From: Zymoseptoria tritici IPO323
Lineage: Eukaryota > Ascomycota > Dothideomycetes > Mycosphaerellales > Mycosphaerellaceae
DNA length: 64,000 bases
Reading direction: 5' to 3'
Assembly: GCF_000219625.1 (NCBI RefSeq)
Contig: NC_018215.1
Location: 1,550,001-1,614,000 of the forward strand
Below, in pieces: positions 24,401-36,599 of the stretch (position 1 is its first letter; every line of letters starts with the position of its first letter). Below the pieces are notes generated by a model. The model worked only from the letters and a program-made list of their open reading frames with translations. It ran no database searches and had not been told where the DNA came from. The position numbers were made by a program, and so were the translations under genes.

Positions 24401-25320
24401 GTCGACGTATAAACGTAGCTCGCCGCCCTTCTTTAGAACAAAGATAACTAGTGTACCCGTAGGGCTAATACTATATTATATACGACCCGAGGCTAACTCC
24501 TTCTCTAGGTAATCCTAAAGGATACCTAACTCTTTCTCCGAGAGATTATATAGGGAGCTATATAGTAGTTCCCGGCCCTCGACTAGGTTAATAGTATAGT
24601 CGGTAGCTCGATGCGTTAGTAACGTAGAAGCGGAGTTAGAGTTAAATACGTCGGTATAGTCTAAGAGAGCCGTAGGGATTTTAACTACCTTTACTTCAGC
24701 TAAGCCGATAGTGTATACGAGGCGTATAGATCCCGTAGGCGTTACTATAATCTACCCGACGACGATAAGCGGAGTCTTATCGTTCCTTAACTCCTTCTTT
24801 AATCTTTTATACGAGATCCTACTAATAGTTTCGGTCCCTAGACTCTATCGCTAGGTTCCCGTACCGACCTAGATATTAATTCCTTTCGTCGTTATAGTAT
24901 ATTGTCTAAAGAGGATCTCTAGTCTATCCTTGTCTACCCTATACATAAGTATAGTATGTTCTTTAATAATACTATTGTCGTCTATTATCCGAATAGGAAC
25001 ATTATACGCGCTATAACAGGTTATGCTTTAATCTTAAAGCTAAACTAGAGATAGGAGTTCGGCCTCGACCGTTGCGAGGTCGTAGCGAACTATAAACTTC
25101 TAGTCGATTAGGGTAATTTGCGACCCTATATTAAACGTAGCGGAGACTATGCGATGTCCCTACGACAATATAATATCGAACTATCGAGTAATAACCTGTC
25201 TAGCTTCGATAGGCCGTACTAATTTCGGCTTCGTTATACTTTATACGGTTGCGACGAAGCCTATCCTTTTCCTAAACTAATTAGAGCTCGGTTTAGATTT
25301 CTACCTCCCTATCCTTTCTA
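21410..25320 (-). pseudogene. pol: Chromovirus II pol (protease, RT, RNase H, integrase, chromodomain), RIP-decayed
   Basis: Read right to left after gag. The catalytic reverse transcriptase box is YLDDILIY, with the YLDD codons at 24,101-24,112, so the active-site Asp residues survive in this copy. RNase H and integrase follow toward 21,900. The C-terminal chromodomain (EIYEVKRIVD.RTRGGEV.YRLR.KDY) lies at about 21,560-21,720. Gln and Trp codons are replaced by TAA/TAG, so it cannot be translated as it stands. The chromodomain would direct integration to heterochromatin marked by H3K9 methylation, a known property of chromoviruses. Confidence 0.85.
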
Positions 25321-26577
25321 GGGACAGGTAGTTAAGACATAACTAGCCTTTCCGCATGTCTAGCAGCTAATAGTAGAGGATAAATCGGTAGGGCGCGAAG
25401 GGAGATTAGAGCCTCCTCTAAAGCCTCTACGATTTCCTCTACTACGATTATTACCGTTGCCTCTCTAGCCTCCTCTACGGTAATTCCTATTAGAGTTTCG
25501 GCCCTAGCTGTTACTTCTTAGCTTACGACTACAAGGCGCTAGCGTCTTAGAAGGTTCTAGAGGTCTCTAACTAGTGCTCGTAGAGGGAGCTTTTGTATCC
25601 TTAATGTTCTTCTCTATGCGAGACGCGAGGTCTATAAGCTCTATACGAGTAGTTAGTATTATATTGTAATCTATAATCTTAATGCGAATATCCTTACGAA
25701 GTCGCATATAAAACATATATAACAACTATTCCTCCGAAGGCAATAGTAGAAGCTAAGCTTCGATGCTTTCTAAGTATATAAGGAACGAGCGCGCGGACTA
25801 ATCCTTGCCTTATACCGCGACGCGATGCTTCTTAAAGGACTCGAGCTTATGAGCGTCCGGATCGTCTAGTAGGTTGTTAAGGAATTCTATAAATCCTACC
25901 TAAGTTACTACGGTACGTAGGTTAGGGTTATTAGCCTACTAGCTATACTAGCGTTCTCTCGGATTATAAGAGTAAGCTAGGTATTATATAGACTATATAA
26001 CCTTCTAAGAATTACTACGGAACGACTACGGTGCATTAGTAAATATAAGCTCGTATTCGAAGCGCTAGTTACGTAGCTCCTTTACGCTCTTACCCTTAAG
26101 GTCGAAAGGCTTCTTAATATTAATCTTAGCTCTTCTAACTCCGGCAAACTCTTTATCGGACCGCACCCTTTTATATCCGGTTACGCGACCGTAGGCGATA
26201 TCGTCCGCTAGGTTCTTATTAAGTTCCTTTATCTTTCTAAGCTTTTTCCGAAGGAAAGCTTTAGTAAGAGCCTCTTCCGCGGCGACGGTAGCCTAGAGAT
26301 CGACTATTTTGTCGATTTCGGTATTGTCGTCTTCGTTTCCCTCGGCGGGATCCGCCGGCGGAGTAGTTGCGTACTCTTCCGTAGAGAGTATCGAGGTAAT
26401 ATTGTTACCTTCCTCTTAGTCGGCAATAAGGTTATCTTAGTCGTTATTAACGACTTCCTTAATACGACCCGCATCGGTAGTAGCTTCGGTAGCGATGCCC
26501 TATTTATCGGGCATAGCGCTACTTATAAGTAGCTCGTCTCTTCCTATAGCGACCCTAGTAGTTCGCTTAGGTAGCAT
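25320..26577 (-). pseudogene. gag: Chromovirus II gag, RIP-decayed
   Basis: The frame starts at an intact ATG at 26,577 (MLPKRTTRVAIGRDELL), continues through a capsid-like region, then an Arg/Gly/Asn-rich basic section (about 25,400-25,500), and ends with a zinc knuckle at 25,324-25,375. There the pattern C-x2-C-x4-H-x4-C is kept except that His is now Tyr (CAT/CAC to TAT/TAC, a RIP change). Several TAG/TAA codons interrupt it. Length, about 420 codons to the knuckle, is normal for a fungal Gypsy Gag. Confidence 0.85.
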
Positions 26578-26622
26578 CCTCGGACTATTACCCTTATAGT
26601 AAAGGTTAAGGAAGAATTACTA

Positions 26623-26924
26623 TATAATAATAAGTAGTAGGGATATATAAATAAGCGTACTACTCGGGTATATAATAGTATAAGGATACCGTACTATCTA
26701 GTGCAAGAGTAATTCTTGCCCCTTCGATCCGCCTACGGCGGCTACCTATTTAACCCTTAAGAGATAGATACGAGTCGGTGCGGAATAGGTACGGTACGCC
26801 TACGACTCGCTACGCGACATCTAACTCGCACCCGTATATGTACACCGCAACGATACTATAGGGACTTCGTAACGACCTTTAGGTCCCTACGGTCCGCCTA
26901 CGCTTAGCCTTAGCGCCTTTTACA
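26623..26924 (-). repeat. 5' LTR of chromovirus II
   Basis: 302-bp LTR paired with 18,463-18,764. Its inner edge is followed (in the element's direction) by tagtaattcttcc, a candidate primer-binding site with TGG changed to TAG. It is followed outside by the tcgaa duplication at 26,925-26,929. Confidence 0.92.
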
Positions 26925-26929
26925 TCGAA

Positions 26930-27435
26930 GATACGAAGAAACTAGATAAAATCTAACTAGAATTACTAGATACCTAGAGCGTAGGCATACTAAAAACCCT
27001 AAAAACTAGATACCTTACGATCGATATAATACTTCTTCTCTAAGGAACCGGCGACTATAATCGTCGATTCCTATATTCCTCCGACACTTTCCGGCGATCG
27101 CTTATTGCTATACATTTTACTAGTAAGATTACTCCTCGATCTACAATACCTCGTTTGCTATTAAGGATCGAGTAGTCTAAGGGCCTAACTTAGTAAGGAT
27201 ATCGCTATTTAGAGCCGGCTCTTAATATTACGGTTTATAGATTACCCTCCGAGTAGGGAACGTACCGACTATATTAAAGAATCTTATAGAACCGAGCATT
27301 CGTACTTAAATACCTCCTTATATATGCCCGACATTTCGAGGAATTATCGCCTTCTATACTAATTAGTTAACGATACCTTAGCTCCCTTATTTCGTAGTTT
27401 ATACCCCCCCTTTTATTTTAAACCTTACCGATACT
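26930..27435 (+). other. Remaining leader of element III before gag
   Basis: Continuation of the leader of element III after the chromovirus II insertion. TA-rich and RIP-altered, with no frame recognised. It has no similarity to 34,320-34,760, which argues against gag-pol being a separate element with its own LTRs. Confidence 0.5.
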
Positions 27436-27439
27436 AATT

Positions 27440-29000
27440 GCTATATCTTTAGGCAACACTAACGACCCTACTAAGGCTACGGCTTCTTCTACTGCTCGTA
27501 CTAAAGCTAGCCCTTCCTTAAGTAAGAATAGCTCGGAGTCTTCTTAAGGTACTAATCCGACTATACCTAGCTAAGACGGTCTAGATTCGACTAAGCTTAC
27601 TAAAGGGACTAGCCCTAACTAGGTTATACGTAAACTAAAGAGCGACGTTACACTCTCGGACTCTACCGATAGGCTAGAGGTTACCTTTAAGAGTAGTAAT
27701 ATAGCCGACTATATATATAAGCCTATAGCCGCCGGAAGACGTAATACTATAGTACTATTCGTTCGTCTTACCCCTTTAATACTAATGCCCGGAAGTACCG
27801 ACGCTCCCCTCTTTAACGGTACCGATATAACTACCTTCTTCGAGAATGTCGAAGACCTCTTTAACTACGACCTATCTAAACTACCGGATCGTAAAAAGAT
27901 CCGTAAGACTATTAAGTACTATGTCCCTACGCTACGTTCGTAGTTTAAGTTATTCGACGCCTTTATTAATAGCGACTAGTCTACGTTTAAAATAGAGGCC
28001 CTTCTTACTTAGCGCTAGTTTAACTCTACGGCTAGAACTAAGGACCGGTCGTTTCTCGAACAGCTAGTAGCTCGACAATCTAGTCGTTACGAGACTACTA
28101 GTAATGAGGAGCTTCTTATATTCTATAGACACTTTAAAGCGATTGCTAGATGTCTATAACTAAACTAGCTCGATAATATCTCTTGTATAAAGATGTTCTT
28201 TAAGGGACTCCTAGCCCGAGTTTCTCGCTCTATTTATAGTCGCCTCGGTATTAACCTCCGTAATCCTACTACGTATACTAACTTTAGTACTATCTATAAG
28301 GCAGTTTTTACTAAGATTAAGGGTAAAGCTAGATTTAAGGAACTTAGCGGCGATGTAGGAGATAGCGTTGCGGCTAGTCTTGTTAGGGCATAAGAAATAT
28401 AGAAGCCGGTACTAATAGTAGAGCGTAGCTCGCATTCCCTATTTAGTCTATAGCGGTAATAAGAGCATAAACCGAGTGCCGCGATTAATAAGCTTAATCG
28501 ACGTATACGGGATCTTAAGATCTTTCGATCTTAGACTTAGTCTATATAGTAGCCTTAAGTGCCCGTAAATCCTCCGATTAACGTACCTACTTACCGCGCC
28601 CCTATAGAAGACCCTAGTTTCTAGAGTTATATATATGCGAACGCTAGTTTACTACCCCCTTAGCTTAGCCCTCTAGCACCCCGTCGTAATAGTATAGGAA
28701 GTGCTAGCGCGAATAGGTATAGAAGTAGTAGAGCCGGAACCAACCGTAACGAACTTATACGCTAAGGTCGGTGCCTTAACTATAGAATACCTAGTTATAT
28801 AGCCCGTAACTACTATTTTATAAACTTCCCTCTTAACTAGGGTTAGGCGCACTAAGATGCTACCTACTACTAGTATACTAGAAAACCCGGTAATCCGAAT
28901 AAGAGACTACTATAATTCCGAGGGATTAATTAGTAGCCGAGACTCTAGCTAATGCTACCGAAGCTAGAAGACGTATATAATATAAGGATTCCTTAGCTAG
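27440..29000 (+). pseudogene. gag: Element III gag, RIP-decayed
   Basis: Plus-strand frame with a Ser/Thr-rich N terminus, then MPGSTDAPLFNGTDITTFF and ENVEDLFNYDLSK (about 27,790-27,880), the start of the retrotransposon Gag capsid domain common in fungal Gypsy elements. A fairly well kept stretch runs to about 28,390. A Tyr-rich section around 28,840-28,960 could be the decayed zinc knuckle region (Cys and His codons changed). Stops are mainly TAG at Gln/Trp positions. Confidence 0.75.
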
Positions 29001-32000
29001 TAGCCTTTAACTTCCCTACCGTAGAGAGATCTTAGAGCTCTTATAATATAAGCTAGATTAGCGGTCCGATTACTAGTGCTCGTAAACTCGGCTAGAAGCC
29101 TATTAGAACACTTAAGTATAGTCGCCCTTCTAAGCTAGATCCGGATGCGGTTTCTTTAGCACCCCCGGTGCCCGCGCCTACGACTAGCTCTAATATAACC
29201 CCGGTTAGTAGCCGCTAAGGACAGACTTCGAGCTCCTGCTTTAATAACATCCTCTATATTAAAGAAGATAGGTGCCCTATTCTAGTGCCGGTTTATAATA
29301 CCGAGGTTCCGGTAAATGCCGCGGTAGTTCCTAAGAAGGCGAATCTAGTAGTCGGTAGTATCTTAAACTAATATAATAAAAACTACCGCGTACTAAAAGA
29401 GCGAGTTATCGTAGACTAGTCTACGGCTAAGATTAAGACCCTAAAGTCTTATACCGTAGATATAGTTCGTTCTTAGTCTATACTACCTACTAATAGCTAA
29501 ACGATCTAAGGAACGAACTCGCTATTATCCGTTCGCTTCTTAGAACCGCTAGTAGAATCTATTAAGCGAGATTCTTAGCGCTAACTAGCTACTAAAGACT
29601 ATATAGAAGACGTAGACTCGGATGCCGAAGTTAGGCTAGTAAACCCTCTAAAGGAGCTAGCTAAGAAGAGAAGGACCCCTTCTAAAACTTAGCGAGTAGA
29701 CAACTATATCCGCGACAGGTTAGATAGTAACGAAGTGCTAGTTAAGCGGATATAGAAGGCTCCGGTATCCCTTCTATTTAGCGAGCTTCTTAGACTCTCT
29801 AAGTTAATATCGTAGAAGCTCTTCGGGCGTATATAAAACACTCCGGTATTTGTAGATAAGCTAAGAGGCGGGCCGGTAGGTCTACTACTATCCGATAACG
29901 TAGTAAAACTAAACTCCGTTTAAGGGGATAATAAGGTCGAAGAGATACTAAGGAATAGCTTTACTATAGAAGTCCGCTCCGGTATACTATAATTTATAAC
30001 GATAGCGTTTCGAGCCGACCTTATAGAAGAAGGTATAATACCTCTTTCCGACCTATACGAGGATCTAGCTAAAGCCCAGTTTATATTTAACGACTACGAT
30101 TATATAACTATACCGTCGCTAAGAGTCTCGGCTATAATCGGCGATTTTAATTATAAAGAGCCTACCGCGGTAATTAATAAGGGCTCCGAGTCTTATATTA
30201 TATCTACCGCGGTAGCTCGCCGTACCGGCGTCCCGATCGGTATAGGAATTAAAGTCTTAATAAAGACGGCTTCTAGTATTCTACCTTTCCTTAGCCTATC
30301 TACTAGTATACGGGTATTAGTTTACGGTATTACGGTTTACGTTCCCTTCTTAGTTATAGACTCGGATGTACCGACTCTTCTTAGGCGACCGTAGTGTCGT
30401 TAGGTCCGCCTAACTTTAACTAACTACGATAATAGATCTTAGTAGGGTACGATTACGGCTATAAACGGTCGTAGGATTAATTTTATTAGAGTTTAACTAT
30501 ACGGTCTAACGCACCGAGTCCTTATACCTACTAGTACTTCGGGAAAAGCCGAGTTAAGCTACTAACTACCTCCTCGCTACTTAGTAGTCTATTAGAGGTC
30601 CTACTTCGAGCGATCTAGTATATGTTTCCGGAAGAGTTAAGTATAAAAAGGACTTCGAGTCGAGAATCCGCATTTAGTAGATAAGGTCGAAATAAAGCGG
30701 GCTGTCCTAAAACTTCGGCCGCTCCCGAAAATCTTAGCGCCTCGGGTTACCCCTAGGGTTAGGCCGGGGAAACTTCGGAAGAAAACTTAGCGAATTTACT
30801 TATCCCTGAAACTAGCTAATATCGCGATATTTAACCTTACCTTATATCGATACTAAGCCCTAGCTCCCTTCTATTCGAACTTAATAGTATCGATAATAAA
30901 TATAATAAGCTACTCGAGCTCGCGGCTACTACTTACTACCTCTGCTACTACGAAGAAAGAAAGAGATCGCTATACGGGGGGAGGAATTCGTAGTTTTCCG
31001 AATTTTCCGTCGACTACTATATACTATATAAGAGGAAAGCGGACAAAGTTAAGCTAGTAGAAGCTTTAGTTTATAATACGAAGAGCGTTACTAATAAGGT
31101 AGGGAATTAGAAAGAAGCTAGCCTTAAGTTCGAAGTATCTTTACCGCGGTCGGATCGCTAGTAGGATAATAAATACCTAATTTAGAAGTTCTCTAAGCTT
31201 AAGAGGGGGACGAGATTAATACCGGAAAGAATTAAGATACTAAATATTAGGATAGAGCTATTTAATAAAGAGCGTAAGCTTTTTATAGAATGCCTATATA
31301 ATAGGGAGGCTATACTTTCCTTCGATTTCTCTAAATACGGCTGCCTTAAACCCTCGGTCGTACTACTATAACGAATACGAACTATACCTTATATTCCCTA
31401 GTAATTAAAGGACTTCTATATTACTTATAGCCTTCGAGATATAGCATCTAAGATAATTAAGAAGCGACTAGATCGCGGAACCCTCGAACCCTACTATAGA
31501 GTATATAAGAATCCTTAGTTCTTAGTTAGTAAGAAGGATCTTAACAAGAAAGGACAAAAGTAGTACCGGCTTATTAATACAGTAATAGAAATTAACCGAG
31601 TTACTCTTAAAGACGTATATATGCCCCTAGACACTAATAGATTTTCTATAGACTTTACGGGCCTTTAAGTTATAATACTAATTAACCTTTTCTCTAGCTA
31701 CGACTAAATCCTACTAGACGAACGAGACCGAGATTTAACTAGATTCGATACGCCGATCGGCTACTTCCGCTAGACTAGCATTCTAATAGGAGCTACGAAC
31801 TCGGTAGCATAGTTTTAGCAAATTATATGCCGAGTTCTTAAGGATTATATGTTCTACGCGGCTCGACCGTATCTAGATAATGTTAGTATTAAAGGCCCTC
31901 GGTCTCGGTATAACAATAAAGAGGCTAAACCTAGCATTCGTCGATTCGTACTCGAGTATATTTAGAACCTTAACGGGGTTCTTACGGACATAGAAAGAGT

Positions 32001-34300
32001 AGGGCTAACTATTAATCTAAGTAAGACATTCTAGTTCTCGACTAGTATAAACATTATTAGCTACGTCTACGACTCGGCTAGTCGCTACCCGGATACCGCT
32101 AAGGTTATTAAGATTACTAAGTAGGGACTACCTATAGATACTACCGAAGCCCGCTTATTTATTAGAGTTATAGTATATTTCCGAATCTAGATTCCGGACT
32201 TCGCTATTCTGTCTCGCCCTATCTACGTAGTAGCTAAGCCGGGTAGTATCTTTATCTAGACGCCGCTCGAATAGTATACGATAGATTAGCTTAAGGAGGC
32301 ACTTATTATAGCACCGGCCCTTATTACGATTAATTACGTTAACGGAGGGACTATAATCGTAGTAGTAGATATATCTAGTCTTAGCTAGGGAGTAGTACTT
32401 ATATAGGTAGTAAAGGGCAACGACTACTATAAGTATCCGGTTCGATTTAAAAGTAGTTTATAGACTAAGGAAGAAGCTAAATACGATACTAGTAAGCGAG
32501 AGTGTCGTAGTATACTCTATGCTCTTAAGAAGCTTAAAGTATATATATTTAGTGTTTACTTCGTACTAGAAGTAGATGCGAACACGCTAGTTTACTAACT
32601 TAATATGCCGGCGAACGATCTTCCGACCTTAGTTATAGCTCGATAGATTACTTAGATTCGGCTCTTCGACTTTATAGTTAGGTATATGCCTAGCCGAAAG
32701 TATAGCGCCGCTAATAGCCTTTTACGGAAACCTTAGACTCCGTCTAATGCCGCGGATAAGGAACATAATATAGACCCGGATAATATAATTAACCGTAACT
32801 TCTTTTAGGTATAGGTGCATGCCGGTAATACTAATATTAAGGACATTATAGAAGGCGAGCTATCCGAATTCTACTAGAAGATTACGTACTACCTAGCTAT
32901 ACTTTTACGACCGCCCTTAGTAGATCTAACGGAGTTCTATGCCCTTAAGAAGAAGTTAAGGCGGTATCTTATTCGCGATAGGATTCTGTACCGCTAAAAG
33001 CGTATTAATACGCTACTAGCTCGAGTAATCGACAATAAGGATAAGCGTAAGACTATACTTTTATACTACGATAATTTCCCGGATGCTAGTTACCGCGGTC
33101 GCGAAGTAGTGTTCTATAAGCTCTCTAGTAGGTACTTCTAGAAGGGTATATATAAGGACGTATTACGATATATTAAAGGGTGCCTATAGTGCAACCTACG
33201 TAGTACGGGTAACTACGCGAATGCTCTACTATATATACCTAATCCGGAGCCTAGTACGATCTAGGCGATTAATACTATAAATGTCGACTTAACTATAAGC
33301 ATTATTATAGTAAGAGAGCTAGTTAGCGGCTTCCCGGAGGCGCGCATTATAAACAAAAGTAAGCTTATTAGTACTAACAGTATTAGCTCTACTATAATTG
33401 CTAGCTTTATATACGAGATGCTCTTTTATAGGTATAGTATTATAAAATTAATCCGGCTTAATAGTAGCTATAAAAACTTCGGTAAGGTGCTTACTCTACT
33501 CGTATAAATAGACGTACGACTTAGTCGCGTATCGCCCTATTACCCTTAAGGAAATAGAATAGTAGAGCGAGGGCACCCGAATATACTCGATATTCTTACT
33601 AAGTATACGAACGGAACTATAAAAGGATAGCGCTAGTATTTCTATACCGCGCTATAGGCTAATCGATCTACTGTTCGAAGAACTACCGGCTATATACCTT
33701 CTAAACTCTAGTATTCCTTTAATATTATCCTTCTAGTAGAGCTTAAGTTTTAGACTTAGAATACTACGGCTTAGAACAACATTCGTATAGAAGAAGATCT
33801 TATCGCCCTACGTACCGAGTAGATCCTTATAAGGGAAATAGATATTAAGGAAGCCTACCTTCGTAGCCTATAGCTTCGAGAGCTTACTAAGGAATACTAG
33901 GATAATACCTATAATACCGACGACATACTAATCCCTCTTAGTACTACTATTCTTATACGCCGCGGAGAAAGAAAGTTAACTACGGAAAAGCTATCGTTCC
34001 GATAGAAGGGACTATATCGCATATACTTATACCTAGAAGCTACGTCGACGTATAAGATTAAGGAATTTACTAGCGCCGTTCTTACTACGACCTTTCTACG
34101 CCGAATGCTCCGCCCTATGCCTAAGTAGGATTCTATACGCGTATTGCTACTAGAAGTCGGATCTACTATACCTCTAGAGGACAAGCTTAAAGAAGGGTAT
34201 AATCTAAGCGACGAAGACGATAGTCTACTACCGTCCCTATAGGTACGACTACCTAACCTAGCCTTACTAGACGTATCGTAGTACGAGCGCTTCGTATAAT
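29000..34300 (+). pseudogene. pol: Element III pol (protease, RT, RNase H, integrase), RIP-decayed
   Basis: Domains in order: a protease-like region ending with VIDSDVPTLLRRP (about 30,355); reverse transcriptase about 31,360-32,150, with its catalytic box reading YLDN (31,870-31,881), the second Asp lost by a G-to-A change; RNase H with VRFKSSL.TKEEAKYD and LEVDAN.LVY (about 32,440-32,600); integrase with a decayed zinc finger and the C-terminal signature SPYYP.GNRIVERGHP (about 33,535). I see no chromodomain, unlike chromoviruses I and II. Everything is in plus orientation, matching the LTRs. A G-rich tract at about 34,308-34,321 follows the end of the frame. Confidence 0.8.
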
Positions 34301-35085
34301 AGCCTTTAGGGGGGGGGAAGAGCACGCGGCGTTATTTGCTCGACCTCGTTATTTATATCTATACTAAGTATACTAATATAGATCGCCTAAAGTAGTAAAG
34401 TAAGCTCTTTTCGCCTATAACATCGCCGTCCCCGCCGCTAATTATCGCTACTAGAACACTACTATTAATTGTAAGGCGTAGTAAGGAAGAAGAGGAGAAA
34501 GAATAGTAAGTAGTAAGGCCTTTTAGGGGCTTAGCTACGCTTCCGGAACAATTATAAGCGCTTTTCTAACAATTAGAAGCGATTTACCTCTAATAGAAGG
34601 TTTATAAACATCTAGAATTTACTAACAAGTATTATAGCGACTAGTATTATTATATCGCGGCTACTGCCGCCGTCCCCGCTACCCCGTCCCGGTATTGCCC
34701 CGGGCTACCCCCGGGGGTAATCGAGGGAAAATAGCCGCATTAAGGTAGTAACTAGCACTAGCTCGACCGTCTAGAAATAGCGAACTATTAAACTAACTAC
34801 GCTCTTTAATGTACGCACTAAAGCGCAACTACTCGTACTTAACATCGACACTTATAGTAGGTATATATTAACTACTACTTTCCGCCTTAATCGGGAGTAG
34901 CCGGCTAGCCTTATTTTCTCCTACCGGTAGTTCTTATACATTTTCTCGAGTTACTTTTTACGACTATAACCCCCTTATTAACATCCTCGTTTACTACCCC
35001 CCTTTATAACCGGTATCGATAGCCGACTCGACTTTATAAGCGCTTACGCTTATACTATAAGGCGCGCTACTTACCCCTATCTAAT
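34300..35085 (+). other. Spacer between pol and the third frame of element III
   Basis: It begins with a purine-rich tract (tttaggggggggggaag-like, about 34,305-34,321) directly after pol and contains a GC-rich near-palindrome (ccccgggctacccccggggg, about 34,698-34,717). No coding frame recognised. It might hold a promoter for the following gene or be the scar of a former 3' end, but I found no LTR copy here. Confidence 0.45.
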
Positions 35086-36377
35086 ATAACGGTAATACCT
35101 TTAGTAGTATTAATAAAATTCGTGCCTACGTAGCAAACTTCGATAAGGAAGAAGCACTCTAGTTCTACGTAGACATAGCTAAGAAGCTTAAGGCTCTCGG
35201 CGTAGCTATAAAGGTAACTACTAATAATATGCGTATACTGTTCGATAAGGAGCTAGCGGTCTACTACCTAGTCGAGGTTAATCGCTTTAATCTGCTCGAT
35301 AGTAAAGTTAAGAACTACTCCGCTAATCTTTAAGTTTCTCGCGACTCGGTAAAGCGTAACGACTAGTATCGCCGTACGTTAAGTATAAACCTTTAAATTA
35401 AGGATGCCCCGAGCATAGTCGCATATCCGTACTTTATAATTAACAAAGTGCGCTCTAACGACTTTAATAAGTATATAAGCGTACTTATTAACTCCTCGAA
35501 GAAAGTAGAGTAAACAATTAATGCTCTTACTTATACTATAATTACTAATATTAGTAAAACCCGTACTACCCGTATAACCGAAATTACCGTTAGCGATATT
35601 AAGCTAGTAGTTTAGAATATTAAGAACGATCCGGACACTACTATGCGCGTAATTACGCGCTCGGAATTAGAAGAATTAGAAAAGGCTATTAATAACCGTA
35701 GTAATAAGATAAAGGCGAACCTACTCTTCTACTCTTAATACCGTATTAATATATAAGGTGCGCTTATTAGATTCTACCCTACTACCGCCCTTACTATCGA
35801 CTACCCTAAGAGCCCGGTTAATAGCCCTAAGCCTACTCGTACTTTATTACCTAACCTCGGCCGTACGCGCTCTAGCGCTAAATTTACGAATAAGTTCGAT
35901 ACTAGCGCGGTACGATAAGTTAAGGAAGACGAGCTCTTAGCCGAGGCCCTTTAAGATATCGATAACTAAGAAGTACGTCCTCTTAGTAAGGATGCGGCGA
36001 GTGCTCGGCCGACTATACGGCTACGCGTAGGTGCCTATACTACTACTACTACTACGCTTATAGCTACGCGCGGCGACAACGCCGAGGAAGATAATACGGA
36101 TAATACTAGCAACGACGACTTTAAGGATAAGCTAGGTCGTCGCAACCGCGGTATTAAGACTACGGCTATAAAGGCTAGAATTAAGGATAGCTATATATAC
36201 TTCCGCCCGAATACATTCGTAACTACTAACCTTTCGGATAGCACTGTTCGGAAAGCCGCCTTAAAGGCGGTTATTAAGAAAATTAAGAAGCTTACTCGCC
36301 TTAAGGACAAGGCTACAATTACCGTAGCTACTCGTACTAAAGTTAATACAGTTATAGCTCTTACTACTACCTACCTA

Positions 36378-36390
36378 AGCGACGGTTACT
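36378..36390 (+). repeat. Target site duplication of LINE B, left copy
   Basis: agcgacggttact (13 bp), repeated exactly at 41,970-41,982 on the other side of LINE B. Confidence 0.92.
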
Positions 36391-36599
36391 GTTTGTTTGT
36401 TTGTTTGTTTGTTCCATTTACGTCCTATAGGAGTCTATAACTATGTAGGACGGCTGTCTCGCGACAGCAGTCTATCTATGTACAATCGTTGTTCTCTTGT
36501 ATCTCTTAACCTTAGGGAAAGACCTGTGCCTAGGATAGTAGCAAGCTAGTATCGAAGGACTTTAAAGAAAGACAAATAAGGAAAAGTAAAAAGAGTATA

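Larger units (their letters stand above)
18463..26924 (-). mobile_element. Chromovirus II (Ty3/Gypsy, complete, minus strand, with antisense gene)
   Basis: A complete 8.46-kb LTR retrotransposon inserted in the leader of element III. The LTRs of 302 bp (18,463-18,764; 26,623-26,924) are nearly identical and the flanking 5-bp duplication tcgaa is at 18,458-18,462 and 26,925-26,929. Gag and pol run right to left. The purine tract (reverse complement of cgcctccccctta, 18,768-18,780) lies next to the left LTR, which is therefore the 3' LTR. Between the end of pol and this LTR is a roughly 2.3-kb gene on the opposite strand. Pol ends in a chromodomain. Confidence 0.94.

Noticed and set aside
33909..34325. 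138-codon minus-strand open frame
   Set aside because: Reverse shadow of the end of element III pol; no domain.
26930..34760. A separate Gypsy element nested in element III
   Set aside because: Gag-pol here has no LTR pair of its own: 26,930-27,435 and 34,320-34,760 show no similarity. The gag-pol is taken as that of element III.
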